DNA of 64,000 bases from contig NC_091181.1 in NCBI RefSeq assembly GCF_040958095.1, forward strand, positions 30,902,029-30,966,028, read 5' to 3'. The notes under the pieces were generated by a model, which was given only the letters and a program-made list of their open reading frames with translations, had not been told where the DNA came from and searched no databases. This document shows positions 21,560 to 33,381 of this stretch, piece by piece (the first letter of the stretch is position 1; the number at the start of each line of letters is the position of its first letter). This DNA is from Procambarus clarkii. Its lineage: Eukaryota > Arthropoda > Malacostraca > Decapoda > Cambaridae. Position numbers and translations under genes: made by a program.

Positions 21560-22435
21560 TGTTACGTACCCTTATAAGATACGTAAGTGAATATATTAAT
21601 ATGTACATTTATAATTGTATGTAAATTACAAGCATGTATATTGTTATACTTATATGTTCTATGCAAATGCACATTCATGTTACAGTGTTGGCGTTAGGCC
21701 CAGCGTATCGTGGGAATGATTGTTTATTTCTTTGTGTGATCAGTTTTCCCACGGGAACTAATGATTTATATGTGATCATCAGTGGGTAACAGAGTGAAAT
21801 AATAATTGAGTGAACTGTATCTGGCAAATTGTCGTGGGATCGTCCGTTGCTGGGGTGTGCATGCCATTATGCTATTCTGTATGCATATTTTAATTACTAT
21901 GTAAAGAAACACGTACTTTTGTTGTCTATATCAATATGTACTAATTATTCATTAAGTTAGTTTAAGATTACTCTTGTCACAATGTAGTGCTCCATTGTTG
22001 AAATATTAATAATTGTAACTTTGGCAATTTATTCGCGGGGCAAGGCAATGTGTTTTTGACTCTCATATTGGAGTTCAGTGGCTGAGCAGAAACCGGGGAG
22101 ATAACACTTGTTGGAGTTAAGTCATTCTTTTATTCTAGCCATATAATTATTCTTAGTATTGATTTAATGTCTGGAAGTTACAGTGATATTTTTTAATGTG
22201 ATATATTGTGACCATATAATCATCTGTTTGCCTTTGAGATTTATTTAATATAAATTATATATATATACTTAGTATCTTTATTCTTCAGTCCTATGAAGAT
22301 TCTATTTTATGCTCATTACCCATTAAGGGGTTATACTGGTGATTCGCTATTGAGAACAGCAGTTGTGTCGTATCCCTAGACTTATTAAAGTTTGGCTGCT
22401 GTAGGATCACGAGCCGTAACGTACGATAGGTAACA
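21560..22435 (+). repeat. 5' LTR
   Basis: 876 bp, TG...CA ends inside a six-base inverted terminus. Carries promoter and polyadenylation functions by family knowledge. No difference from the 3' LTR was seen by eye. Confidence 0.95.
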
Positions 22436-22443
22436 AAGAGTTA

Positions 22444-22461
22444 TGGGGGCCTGTCCGGGAT
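22444..22461 (+). promoter_or_regulatory. Primer binding site, tRNA-Pro-like
   Basis: tgggggcctgtccgggat begins eight bases after the LTR. It matches the tRNA-Pro primer site known from gammaretroviruses at 16 of 18 positions. Proline tRNA as primer is inference. Confidence 0.6.
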
Positions 22462-22744
22462 ATATTGTCCCACTTAACTTAACTATGCTAATCTAACCTT
22501 GCCTTCCTAGGTACCAGTGTCAAGTGTCTCTGTGTGTTTCTTAAGAACTATTCCATGTGCCAAGCAAGCCTTCCTGTGTGTCAAGTAACAACGTTTCACG
22601 ATTTTGAGGTAAGTCATCCTATATATTTTGTTTGTGCAGTGAGGCCAAGCGAATTTTCAGTGTGGTGACAATTTTACAGTGAAGTGTAGTGCAGTGCCAT
22701 TGTGTTAATTAATTTTGTGAATCAAGTGCCAAGTGTTAGTAACG

Positions 22745-25700
22745 ATGGAGGAGAAAGTTGCAGCGTTGGTGGCTCACCCAGACTTTGAAGGGATTCAGAA
22801 CCTTAAAAAGACTGAGTTAATACAAATGGCAAATCATTTGGATTTGACCGCCAGCAATAGAATGGTTAAAGCCCAAATATTGAAAGTCATTGTGACGCAT
22901 TTTGTTGAGAATGGGGATTTAGATGAAGAAATTCTAGAAGAGTTAAGAGAGGAGTCGAGTGATCAGATGACGTTAAAGCGTCTTGAGTTAGAAGCGCAAA
23001 TAGCCCATGCTAAGCTTGAAGCTCAAAAGGAACAGCAAATATTAGAGGCTGGAGCTCGTCAAAGAGAGATTGAAGCTCAACAGCAACAGCAAATATTAGA
23101 GGCTGAAGCTCAGCAAAGGGAGCTGGAGACTAGGCGTTTAGAAATTGCGGCACAAAACCAGAGAGGTTTAATTGAGTTGCAACTTGAAGCCACAAAGAAG
23201 CAACAATTAGAGATTCAACAACAAATGGCTGACACTAACTTCAGGCTTGAATCACAGCGTATGGCAGCTGGGCATGGAAATACTAGTAATGTTTCAACAA
23301 ATAGTGATAATAATCCCATCAGGATGAATAAGTATATAGAGTTGCCCAAGTTCAATGAGGAAGATCCTGAGGTTTTCTTTGCACATTTTAATAAAATTGC
23401 CATCAGTATGAACTGGCCAAGGGATCAGTGGGTAGCCATTATGCAGTCTCAATTCAAGGGGCGTAGTCAGGAGGTTTTCACATCCCTCCCTGACGCTCAT
23501 AGTTTTGATTATGACTTTGTAAAGAAAAGCATCCTCAATGCATACCAACTAAATCCAGAGGCACACAGGCAAAAGTTCAGGAACCTAAGGAGAATCAAGG
23601 ATCAGACAATAGCCGATTTTACTCGTCAGAAGACGAATTTTTGCAACAGATGGTTAAAGTCACTTGCAGTCACTGATTTTGATGCTCTAAAGAATCTTCT
23701 CATAATGGAAGAAGTATTGTCCTGTCTTCCAGACCAGTTGTCTACTTTTATGGCAGAACAAAAGAATGTAACCGATATTGATGAGCTGTCAAAGCTCGCG
23801 GATGAGCATGAGTTGCTGACTAAGGCCCCGTTTATGGCCACTTCACCTAAGTCTAGTCGTAGAGTAAATTTCAATGCTCACCGTACTCCTTATCAGTATA
23901 AGTCTCCTCCTGGTGCGACAGTTACTCCCGTGAACTCTTCTCTTACTAACCCTAAGATGGTTACTCCATTGCCAGGATCATCTAAGCCTAGTAATGCTAA
24001 TTCTAAACCGGCAGTTGGTTATACCAGTGTGTCCACTGTCAAACATTGTACCCATTGTAAGAGAAGGGGGCATGTGATTTCTTCATGTTTTAGTTTGCAT
24101 CCTGAACTCCGACCAACTGGTCTTATTATGAGTAAAGGAGTGCAACCTATTAATTCTTCATGTATTACAGTCAGTCCCAATTGGATGGCTGAATTCAAAC
24201 CCTATATGTCCACAGGTACCTTATTATGTACTAATGGTAGACATAAGACTGTTCAATTACTCCGTGATACTGGAGCTTCACAGTCTCTTATTACCCAGAA
24301 GGTACTTGATGATGTTGACACCCGAGATCTGGGTGAAGTTGTGCTTCTCCAGGGTATTGCCGGTAGTGTGCAACCAGTGTCCTTATTGCAAGTTAACCTT
24401 GATTCTAAATATACTTCAGGATGGTGTAATGTTGGTGTAAGTAAACAACTGCCCATTCCTGGGGTAGACATTATTCTAGGTAATGATTTTGGCAACCAAA
24501 TGGTTGTAGGGCCCAAGTGTCCCATCATGTTAACTAAACCCCATAATGTATTAGCTCAACCGGAAGCAGATGAGGATATTATTTACCCTGCTTGTGTTGT
24601 TACTAGATCAATGGGAAAAACAGGTGAGAGTAATCCTGTCTTCACTAAGGTTGCTGATCCCAAGACCAGGACCCCTTCAGTAAAGGAGTGGGAGGTGGAT
24701 CTTGAGGATTCTTTTATGACTCGACTGGATGATGAGAGTGAGGCCGTAGTAGAAGCCCCGCCGAACCTAAATCACAAGGAAAGTGAAGGTGAGGAGGCTG
24801 AACTATCTGTACCTTGCCCGCTTGTCTCCAGTGCGCCAGTTGTCGAGAGTGAGGCCGAAGTAGCTATGACTCCATTTTATTCCGATCAATCGGGAAAAGA
24901 GATCAAGCTACTAGGTTCTTGCCCGCTCGCTGCTGAGTCTGAGTCATTGCCCTTAAGTGTTGTACAGACTACTGATCCTAGTTTAAGTAAGTGTATTTCT
25001 GAGGCTCCTGATAATATTGATGCATTGGAGGAAGGGACGGGTTTCTTCTTCAAGGATCGACTTCTGATGAGAAGGTGGAGACCCAAGGGAACTCCCTCTT
25101 CAGAGGATTGTGAGATTAGAACCCAACTCGTTGTCCCCAATGATTATCGTAGGCAGGTCCTGCAGGCTGCACATGATGACCCCATGGGAGGTCATCAAGG
25201 TATCACGAATATGTACCATAAGATAAGTAAATATTTTTTCTGGCCAAAGTTAAAGAAAGACGTGGTCAGATATTGTCATAACTGTATACCCTGTCAAATT
25301 GTTGGTAAACCAAATCAATCTGTACCTAGAGCACCATTGCAACCTATTGTAGTTCCTGATGAACCATTTACTCATGTTGTAATTGATTGTGTGGGTCCTT
25401 TACCTAAGACTAAATCGGGTAACATGTTTTTGTTCACTCTCATGTGTATGACTACTCGATTTCCTGAAGCTTATGCTCTACGGAATACCAAGGCTCATAA
25501 TCTCATCAAGTGTCTTGAAAGATTCTTTTCGTTGTTTGGAATGCCTAGAGTTATTCAGAGTGATAATGGGGGAAATTTTGTTTCTAAAGTTTTCAGAACT
25601 TTTTGCGAATCCCGAGGGATTCGGCACAAATTGTCCAGTCCATATCATCCACAAAGCCAAGGTGGACTTGAACGTTTCCACCAGACTTTGAAACAAATGC

Positions 25701-26463
25701 TGAAGACAACAGGAGAAACTCATCCACGTAATTGGGATGAGAATCTCCCCTTTGTGTTGTTTGCTGCTAGAGAAGGGCTACAAGAGTCATTGGGCTGTTC
25801 ACCCTTTGAACTAGTGTTTGGTCACCAAGTAAGAGGTCCTCTTAAAATGCTACAAGAAAAGTTGTTGGGAGATGTCTCTGTTCATCAGAGCGGATTGTAC
25901 TTGAGCGAGGTCAAGGCTAAGTTGTGTCGGGCTCGTGAGTTGGCGAAAGAACATCTGGGAAGGACTCAACAAGCCATGAAAGTACGATATGACAAGAAGT
26001 TCAAGGCTAAGCTAAGGTCGTTTGATGTCGGAGATTTGGTGTTGGTGTTGAAACCTCGTATGGGGACTTCCATGTCCCATAAGTTCGCAGGACCCTACCA
26101 AGTGGTAGACAAGGTGGGAGACCTAACTTATAAACTAATTAACCCTAATCTTTCAGAACCCCAAATGACTGTGCACATTAACAGATTAAAAGCTTATGTT
26201 GGACCTGGTGTAGTAGCTTGTTTTAGTCGGGAAGAGTTACCACCTGAGGATAATTGTAGTGAGGGACATGTTGTTAATATCCCACTTCTCAGTTCCAGTT
26301 CCAATGGCAGGGAGATGCTATGTCATTTACAGGAGGAACAACGTGATGAGTTCCAGGTTCTGCTGGACAACCATACATCTCTGTTTGGGGAGGTTCCTAC
26401 CCAGACCCACCTCATCACACACGACATTCAGCTCCTGGACAGCACCCCCATTCGACAACATCC
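22745..26463 (+). CDS. LTR element gag-protease-integrase region
   Basis: The frame opens at the ATG at 22745 (MEEKVAALVAH). Parts in order: a glutamine/glutamate-rich coiled coil (about 22960-23260), a gag core, a CxxCx4Hx4C zinc knuckle (about 24047-24090), an aspartic protease with RDTGASQSLIT (about 24262) and an acidic linker. The integrase has an HHCC zinc finger (about 25190-25300), a catalytic core with VIDCVGPL, QSDNGGNF and the glutamate of GGLERF, and a C-terminal domain ending near 26200. A following linker leads to the point where the LINE is inserted. Acts in the virus-like particle and in chromosomal integration in the living family. Treated as part of a fossil copy. Confidence 0.92.
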
Positions 26464-26529
26464 AGTCTTACCTGGGACGCGGTCGGGTCAAGATACCTGC
26501 TCCGCACCTTCCCCCCCCCCCCTCCCCCC

Positions 26530-28110
26530 ATGCTGGGTACTGAGATGGAGACTCAGTCACCAGAAGACATGGCTACTTCTCACGGCGTTATTAACATGGA
26601 CTCTGAAAGCAGCCAGTCAGACGAGGAGGGCGTGTTTCAAGAAGTTCTGACAAGGAATAAGAAGAAACGAAGAAGACAGGAGGCAAGGCGTAGTGTGGAC
26701 AGTAATACACTTAACGGAAACGATAAAAGAATGAAGAACGACGCCGAGACTGATGCAGACAAACGGACGGAACGATGTCAGGAAGGTGAGGATCAGCGGA
26801 GATGGAGGCTTCTCTTCCCTGCCTCATGCACGCTGGCCTATCATCAGAAGCTGCTGTGGACCGTCAAACTCGGAAGAGAACACCGCAAGTTCGAGCCCCT
26901 GCTGAAGGAAGGTGTAAACAGACCTTACTTAACGGTAGGTTCTATGGAGGCAGTGGAGTATCTTACCCAGCAAGGATACGATGGAATTCTTATGGAAATA
27001 CCGGAGGGGAACGAGAAGCTGACGAAGGTAATTATCTATAAATACCCTCAGATTCTGGACCCCGAGTTTATACTCGACGACCAACGATTTGTGTGGGCCA
27101 AGCGTCACCTTATTAAAGGTGAAGCTAGGAGTCAGGTGGTGGCTCTAGTGAGAGGTGACGTACCCGAAAAAGTGTTCATCACCGGGGCTGGCTACAGGCA
27201 TGTAGCAAAGTATGTGGAAGAGCCCATAATATGCCTGAAATGCTGCAGATGGGGGCATAAATCCTGGAGATGTCAAAATGATCCACGATGTCGTTTCTGC
27301 GGAAAGTCTCACCTCTCTACTGTGTGTAGAAACAGACTGAATCTGGGTGAGAAAATAGTTCCCAGATGCTGCAACTGTGGAGGTGTTCACAATGCGAGCT
27401 CGGCTGTGTGTAGCAAGAGGCCGAGTATGGCTGTTCTCCGGCCGGTGAATGTTACAGAGCAAGCAAGAGCTCTTACCCAGACACCGGGAGCACAGCAAAA
27501 CAGTCTGCCCCAAACAGTGCCAGTGAACCGGACGAATGCGTGGGTAAAGGAGTCACCTTTACTTAGGCAGGCTCCAGCAACAAGCAGCCACGCCACCACT
27601 CAGGACTCCGGCAGTGACAGTGTAACGGTGAGTGAAGTGGCTACTGTGGCTCAGAGAGAGGGTCATAATAATATGGTCAAGGAAGTGTGGGCTGAACTTA
27701 AAAAAGTTGGTGAGTTCCTCCAAAATCTGGGGCAGAGAATCGAGTCCATCGAGGCTAAATTAAACGTTCAGGAGGTCAAGGAAAATCACAAAACGGTGAA
27801 GGATAATCAGGATATAGTGGTTGAGGACAAAGATGAAATATTGAGTGATGAAATGAAGGAAAGTGAAGTGTGTGTGAATGATGGTAGTCGTAGTGAAAGG
27901 AAGAACCCTATAATTACACATAAAATGAAGGAATCATTTGGGCCAATAATGGACATCTCAGGGCTGAAAAAATCTCTTGAGAATCGCAATGTCGCTTTTA
28001 CTGGTGAACTTGGGAGGAGGTGGGAGATGTTATACAAGGTATGGCTATCATTTAGTGAACTTATTGGGGATGACTTAGGCAATGAATTGATTAATAATGG
28101 ATCACCCTAG
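26530..28110 (+). CDS. LINE ORF1, nucleic-acid-binding protein
   Basis: 526 codons. The N-terminal third is charged, with a basic KKKRRRQEARR stretch (about 26660-26690). A middle RNA-binding-like region is followed by three cysteine-rich knuckles at about 27230-27410 (CLKCCRWGHKSWRC, CRFCGKSHLSTVC, CCNCGGVHNASSAVC). A C-terminal coiled coil lies near 27665-27800. In I and Jockey elements this protein binds element RNA and forms the transposition particle. The stop at 28108-28110 overlaps the ORF2 start by 14 bases in another frame, suggesting coupled re-initiation. Confidence 0.9.
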   Translation: MLGTEMETQSPEDMATSHGVINMDSESSQSDEEGVFQEVLTRNKKKRRRQEARRSVDSNTLNGNDKRMKNDAETDADKRTERCQEGEDQRRWRLLFPASCTLAYHQKLLWTVKLGREHRKFEPLLKEGVNRPYLTVGSMEAVEYLTQQGYDGILMEIPEGNEKLTKVIIYKYPQILDPEFILDDQRFVWAKRHLIKGEARSQVVALVRGDVPEKVFITGAGYRHVAKYVEEPIICLKCCRWGHKSWRCQNDPRCRFCGKSHLSTVCRNRLNLGEKIVPRCCNCGGVHNASSAVCSKRPSMAVLRPVNVTEQARALTQTPGAQQNSLPQTVPVNRTNAWVKESPLLRQAPATSSHATTQDSGSDSVTVSEVATVAQREGHNNMVKEVWAELKKVGEFLQNLGQRIESIEAKLNVQEVKENHKTVKDNQDIVVEDKDEILSDEMKESEVCVNDGSRSERKNPIITHKMKESFGPIMDISGLKKSLENRNVAFTGELGRRWEMLYKVWLSFSELIGDDLGNELINNGSP

Positions 28111-31100
28111 ACTGAAAGTGTTGTCATGGAATGTTAATGGTTTGAGAAACAGGGTTACAGATGTTCATTGTTATGTGATGGGAAATGATATTGATGTTGT
28201 AGCTCTCCAGGAGACAGGGGATAGGAATGAAGGATTATTGAAATTAAATGGCTATAAAGGGTTTCACCTCTTCGCTGCAAATAACATCAGAGGCACGTCG
28301 ATTTATGTTAAGAACTCCATACCAGCAGAGTTAGTAGAACCGCCGTCAAAAACGCAAGGTATAGAGAGTGTTTGTGTTAAATTATCATTAAGGGAAGGGG
28401 AATTTATTGTAGTTAATTTGTATGTATCCAGGAACTGCTTCGACGCTAACTATTTACCTGACTGCATTTATACTAATCCTTCACTGGTCATTGGGGACCT
28501 TAATGCTCGGCACACAAGCCTTGGGACAGTGGGTAGTATTAATGCTAATGGGGTCAAGTGGTTACAATTTCTACAAGATCATCCAGATACCTGTCTATTG
28601 GGAAACAATGAACCAACTCACATCAGGGGAGGACGGCTTGACTATGCCTGCGTTTTAAACTCTCAGGGGATTATGGGGGAGGCTCGGGTTGTTCGGGAAC
28701 TACTTAGTGACCACTTTGCCTTGAACGTTGAATTACCACTGGGGAAAAAACAAGTCCACTTTCAAAGGAAAAGGCTAAATATTAAGAAAGATATGAAAAA
28801 TTATTTTATTCAAAATATGGGAGATTGGTATCAACATTACACGCCGCTCTGCGTTGATAGTTTTTACGAGGACATGGTCGTGAACATAGAGAAATTAGTA
28901 CAGAGGGAAAATAACGGGGGCAGGGGAAGCAAGACGCACGGACCTAAGAAATTTAAATATTCCAATGATCAGCAAGTCAAGGGATGGGAGAGAATGCTAC
29001 GGGGTGCGCATAAAGCATGGTTAAAAAATGGAAGGAGGGATGAAGAGAAAAATACAATGTTGGAAGTGGCTAGGGAATGCAGTCAGGTGAGGAAGGAGGC
29101 GCGGGACAGATACTGGCAAGACTTTGCTCAGGCCATTGGTAATACTAAGAACCTTAAAGACATATGGAGAGCAGTAAATAAAGTCAGGGGTTGTAAGACT
29201 AAATTCATTGCTCACTCAGATCCAGGGAAGGTTGCTAATGAGTTAGTAGATAAATGGGCAAGTGCTGCTGGTATGGAGTCCTTACCTGCAGACACGAGAG
29301 TCACCATTGAGTCATGGGAAAATATTAGAAATGGAGTAACTTTATGTGCCTTAAATACAAGATCTATAGCATGCACTGAGATAACCCACGATGAGCTACT
29401 GGATGCTATAAAAAGTGGCAGCTCCACTGCTCCGGGAAAAGATGGAGTAACGTATGACATACTTAATTATTTAGCCGGTATGAAACCTAATCCCTTACTT
29501 GATTTGTTTAATATGAGTTATAGAGAGGGAAAGTTACCAAGAAAATGGAAAGAGGCTGTCATCATTCCTATCCCTAAGTCAAACGGAGGCTACAGACCTG
29601 TCTCCTTAATATCCTGCTTTTGTAAAATGATGGAAAGGATTTTGTTAAATAGGCTACTCTACCTTGTAGGTGATAACATGTCCAATAATCTCTTTGGTTT
29701 TATCAAAGGCAAAAGTACTGCGGATTGTCTCTTAAAGTGTTTGTCTAATGTGGATGACAATTGTAGAGTTTTTGTTGATCTACAAGGAGCGTTTGATAAA
29801 GCCAATGGGGAAGTAATCTTATACGAATTAGCCAATCTGGGAATAACAGGGAGATTGCTACACTGGATAAGGGATTACCTGCAAGGCAGAAAAGGTCAGG
29901 TGTATTTCCAGGGATACATGTCTGAGGAACGGAGGTTTCAGTTAGGTACCCCACAAGGGGGAGTATTAAGTCCCACCTTATTCAATGTATTAATGAACAG
30001 ATTAGCATCAGAGATGTATCCTCCAGGGGTCACGACGATCATATATGCTGATGACATTCTTATACAAGGCACTTCTGGGAACAAAATTCAAGATGCTCTT
30101 AACATACTTGGTACAACCTGTCACAAGTTAGGCTTAGTTATAAATGCAGATAAAACCAAATACGAGTATAGGAAACGAAGAAATATAACACTTACTCTAA
30201 ATGGTGTGGAACTGAGCCGTGTACAGAAGTACAAGTATCTGGGCATGTATGTTGGATACACATGTGAGAGTAAAAATGCTGAAATAAATCATATCAGCAC
30301 CTTATGTAAAGCCCGTCTGCATCCTCTAAAAGCACTGGCTTTTTCTGGTAAAGGTGTTGGGGTACCTATCTTGCGGATGTTATACATAAGCACTGTTCGA
30401 TCCCTGATAGACTACGCAGCACCCGTATTGTCTTACACAGGCCAAGGCAGAATTCAAAAAATAGAGCTGATACAGAACGAGGCTATGAGGATTATTCTTG
30501 GATGTCAAAGAAATGCAATGATTGAAATAATGAGAATGGAATTAAATTTACAGAGTGTGTGTGATAGAGTCCGTGACATTAACACTAGAGTATCTATTCG
30601 TTTCATGCGGAGAAAAGGAGGGGATAAGCTGTTTGAGAGCGTTCAGACCTGCTTGAGTGACGTACACACTTCCAGGAAACTGAGGGAGACTCGCTATACG
30701 AGAGGATTAGCTCATGACCTCAGGGAATACGACGTACTTGACTGCTGTAAACCCTCTCGAAAGTGTAATATGTCTGCTCCCTGGAAAGTACAGAAAATAG
30801 ACGTCGAAATTGTACCCCTCAAGGTGAAAAAGATTCATCATGAACCGGGACAATTACGGTGTTTGTATGGAAGCATGATATCTCGGTTACCAAGAGGCAA
30901 CAGTTTACATGTATATTGCGACGGGTCGGTGGCGGAGGATGGCAGGGCAGGGTGTGGTGTCCTAATAAGGGATTATACGGAGTTTGGGACTGTGGACAGG
31001 ATAATTGAACTCCGGCTTAGTAATTATATATCATCCACACAAGCTGAACTGCAGGCCATTCTGGCGTGTTTGGAGGAAGTACGTCATGACGACAAAAATG

Positions 31101-31756
31101 TTTTTGTATTTGTCGATAGCCGAGGAGCACTGGAGTCCTTAAACAGTAGAAACCCAGTCTTCATGTCTATAGTGGAGGACTGTAAGAGAAGAATAACTGA
31201 GATACAGCTGAAAGGTTATAGTGTGAAATTCATGTGGATTCCATCTCATGTTGGAATAGTGCTTAACGAGGTGGCGGATGACTTGGCCAAACGTGCCACA
31301 TCAAAACCACAAGTTGACATCGAATGTGAATTCACAATGAGACAAATAAGAAGCAAAATCAGAAATATTCAGGCACAGGCGGGAGTGGAGAGGAGAGAGA
31401 TAATGTATGAGAGTAGTCAAACCATGCAACACTACATGTATGTGAGTCAAAACACCCATTTCACTTATGGTAAAAGGAGAAATGCTTGGAGTGACTCTGT
31501 GTACATGCGGCTCAGGCTTGGGTACAAATATTACTGGGAATATGGGATAGATGTTCATGGTAATGACACGAAGTGTAAACTATGTGGTATGTTAAGGTCT
31601 CACACCCTTGCCCATTATATTCTTGATTGTCCGTTGATTAGTGTATATAGAAACACTGAGATAAGGACTGTTCCTGAACAAATAGCCTGGATGTGTCACA
31701 ACGGAAAGGTTGATGATATTCTTGAGAGATATAAGAATTTTGCACCAAGATTGTAA
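28097..31756 (+). CDS. LINE ORF2, endonuclease-reverse transcriptase-RNase H
   Basis: 1219 codons. The apurinic-type endonuclease opens with LKVLSWNVNGLRNR and VVALQETGD. It continues with VIGDLNARHTSLG (about 28490) and ends with GRLDYACVL and LLSDHFALNVEL (to about 28735). Reverse transcriptase has APGKDGVTYD, VIIPIPKSNGGYRPVSLIS, VFVDLQGAFDKA, GTPQGGVLSPTLFN and IIYADDILI (about 30041). RNase H has YCDGS (about 30914), TQAELQAI, VDSRGALESLN, WIPSHVG and VADDLAKRA. A C-terminal CKLC...HTLAHYILDC motif is near 31580-31630. Every catalytic residue that I can recognise is present, so the copy could encode an active enzyme. Confidence 0.94.
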   Translation: MDHPRLKVLSWNVNGLRNRVTDVHCYVMGNDIDVVALQETGDRNEGLLKLNGYKGFHLFAANNIRGTSIYVKNSIPAELVEPPSKTQGIESVCVKLSLREGEFIVVNLYVSRNCFDANYLPDCIYTNPSLVIGDLNARHTSLGTVGSINANGVKWLQFLQDHPDTCLLGNNEPTHIRGGRLDYACVLNSQGIMGEARVVRELLSDHFALNVELPLGKKQVHFQRKRLNIKKDMKNYFIQNMGDWYQHYTPLCVDSFYEDMVVNIEKLVQRENNGGRGSKTHGPKKFKYSNDQQVKGWERMLRGAHKAWLKNGRRDEEKNTMLEVARECSQVRKEARDRYWQDFAQAIGNTKNLKDIWRAVNKVRGCKTKFIAHSDPGKVANELVDKWASAAGMESLPADTRVTIESWENIRNGVTLCALNTRSIACTEITHDELLDAIKSGSSTAPGKDGVTYDILNYLAGMKPNPLLDLFNMSYREGKLPRKWKEAVIIPIPKSNGGYRPVSLISCFCKMMERILLNRLLYLVGDNMSNNLFGFIKGKSTADCLLKCLSNVDDNCRVFVDLQGAFDKANGEVILYELANLGITGRLLHWIRDYLQGRKGQVYFQGYMSEERRFQLGTPQGGVLSPTLFNVLMNRLASEMYPPGVTTIIYADDILIQGTSGNKIQDALNILGTTCHKLGLVINADKTKYEYRKRRNITLTLNGVELSRVQKYKYLGMYVGYTCESKNAEINHISTLCKARLHPLKALAFSGKGVGVPILRMLYISTVRSLIDYAAPVLSYTGQGRIQKIELIQNEAMRIILGCQRNAMIEIMRMELNLQSVCDRVRDINTRVSIRFMRRKGGDKLFESVQTCLSDVHTSRKLRETRYTRGLAHDLREYDVLDCCKPSRKCNMSAPWKVQKIDVEIVPLKVKKIHHEPGQLRCLYGSMISRLPRGNSLHVYCDGSVAEDGRAGCGVLIRDYTEFGTVDRIIELRLSNYISSTQAELQAILACLEEVRHDDKNVFVFVDSRGALESLNSRNPVFMSIVEDCKRRITEIQLKGYSVKFMWIPSHVGIVLNEVADDLAKRATSKPQVDIECEFTMRQIRSKIRNIQAQAGVERREIMYESSQTMQHYMYVSQNTHFTYGKRRNAWSDSVYMRLRLGYKYYWEYGIDVHGNDTKCKLCGMLRSHTLAHYILDCPLISVYRNTEIRTVPEQIAWMCHNGKVDDILERYKNFAPRL

Positions 31757-32048
31757 TATTTTGTTGAATTATCTGCAGGTGTCTTGCAAATTGTCTATAC
31801 AGTATACCTAGGTCATAAAAGTATTTGTGTGTACGTCTGATACCATACTCCTTGTGAGGGAGGAAATGTATATTTTTACCTCTCAGAATGTTTGGTAATA
31901 TGTTTATTTGTGATGTGTGTATATGTATATATTAACACGTTGTACTGAACGGGGTGAGAATAGCTTGAGCTACCTCATCCCTTTGTGTGTATTTTACCTC
32001 AATAAACTTATTTCAATTTCAATTTCAATTTCAATTTCGACAACATCC

Positions 32049-33291
32049 GTACCGAGTGAATCCCGAAAAGAGGAAAATTATGCAAGCAGAAGTGGAATAT
32101 CTGCTCCAGCATGATTTCATTCGGCCAAGTCAAAGTACTTGGAGCTCTCCGTGTTTGTTAGTGCCAAAACCAGATGGAACCTGGAGATTGTGCGTGGATT
32201 ACAGGAAACTGAACAAGAACACTACAGTGGACGTTTTTCCTTTACCCTTGTTGGAAGAATGTATAGAGTCCATAGGTCATGCCGAATATGTAAGTAAGCT
32301 TGATTTGTCAAAAGGGTATTATCAAATTCCATTAACAGAGTATGCTAGAGAGGTTACTGCTTTTGTTACACCTGATGGTGCGTATGAATTTAATGTCATG
32401 CCATTCGGTTTGAGAAATGCACCTGCTACTTTTCAAAGACTTATGAATTTCTTACTCAAGGATGTGCCAGATTGTAGGGCCTACCTTGATGACATTGTTT
32501 TGTACAGTAAAAATTGGGCAGATCATCTCTTAGGCCTTAAGAACTTGTTTACAGTGTTAGAAAACGCAAAGTTAACCATAAATATGAATAAGTGTAGTTG
32601 GGCAAAAGGTACGATAACTTATCTTGGCCACGAGGTGGGACAAGGTAAGATTATCCCCTTACAAGATAAGATTCAAGCCATTGTGGACTACCCAGTGTTG
32701 ACCAATAAGAAAGGAGTCCAACGGTTTATTGGTATGTGTGCATACTATAGGCGTTATTGTAGAAATTTTTCAACAGTAGCTGCTCCTTTGACAAACTTGT
32801 TACGCAAGCAAGTAAAGTTTCAGTGGACACAAGATTGTCAGAATGCTTTTCAGAACCTAAAGGGCATATTGTCCACCTCACCTATTCTTGCTAGTCCCCA
32901 ATTTGATAAACCATTTATATTACACATTGATGCGTCAGATGTTGGGATAGGTGCTGTGCTTATTCAAGTTGGTTTAGACCAGATTGAGCATCCTGTGTAT
33001 TACTATTCCAGAAAATTTAATGCAGCTCAGAGAAATTATTCCGTGGTAGAAAAGGAGGCGTTGGGTCTTATATTGTCAATCAAGAAGTTTGAGATTTACT
33101 TATCAGGAAATAAAGTGTTAGTATTTACAGACCACAACCCCCTTATCTTTATAAATATGATGAAAGTCAAGAACCAACGAATTCTGCGATGGTCATTGTT
33201 TTTGCAGGAATTTAATGTAGAAATCAAACATATTCCAGGCAGACAAAATGTTATTGCTGATGCTTTGTCAAGAAGTTTTGATGTACCATAA
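32049..33291 (+). CDS. LTR element reverse transcriptase-RNase H region
   Basis: Lies to the right of the nested LINE. Motifs include KPDGTWRLCVDYRKLN, KLDLSKGYYQIPL, VMPFGLRNAPATFQRLMN and the catalytic YLDDIVLYS (about 32482). RNase H of the Ty3/Gypsy type follows, with HIDASDVGIGAVL (about 32923) and FTDHNPL. It ends with the usual RQNVIADALSRS. No integrase lies downstream of it, which confirms the unusual domain order. Confidence 0.93.
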
Positions 33292-33366
33292 ATGAAATGT
33301 TTCTTTTTACCTAACATTTTTACTTCTGAAAAAATGCCATTGATCTTCAATCCATTGCATTTTTTT

Positions 33367-33381
33367 TCTTGGAGGTGGAAG
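33367..33381 (+). promoter_or_regulatory. Candidate polypurine tract
   Basis: ggaggtggaag lies directly before the 3' LTR and is the expected plus-strand primer. Confidence 0.6.

Larger units (their letters stand above)
26464..32035 (+). mobile_element. Full-length I-like LINE nested in the LTR element
   Basis: A 13-bp target duplication, ttcgacaacatcc, flanks it (26451-26463 and 32036-32048; a few bases at the right edge are shared with the tail). It has a 66-bp leader ending in a C-rich run, ORF1, ORF2 and a short 3' UTR. The tail is about four and a half TTTCAA units instead of poly-A. RNase H in ORF2 and a simple-repeat tail fit the I superfamily. Both ORFs are open, and a nearly identical truncated copy is at 57842, so this family has moved recently. 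It entered the LTR element after that element was in place. Confidence 0.95.
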
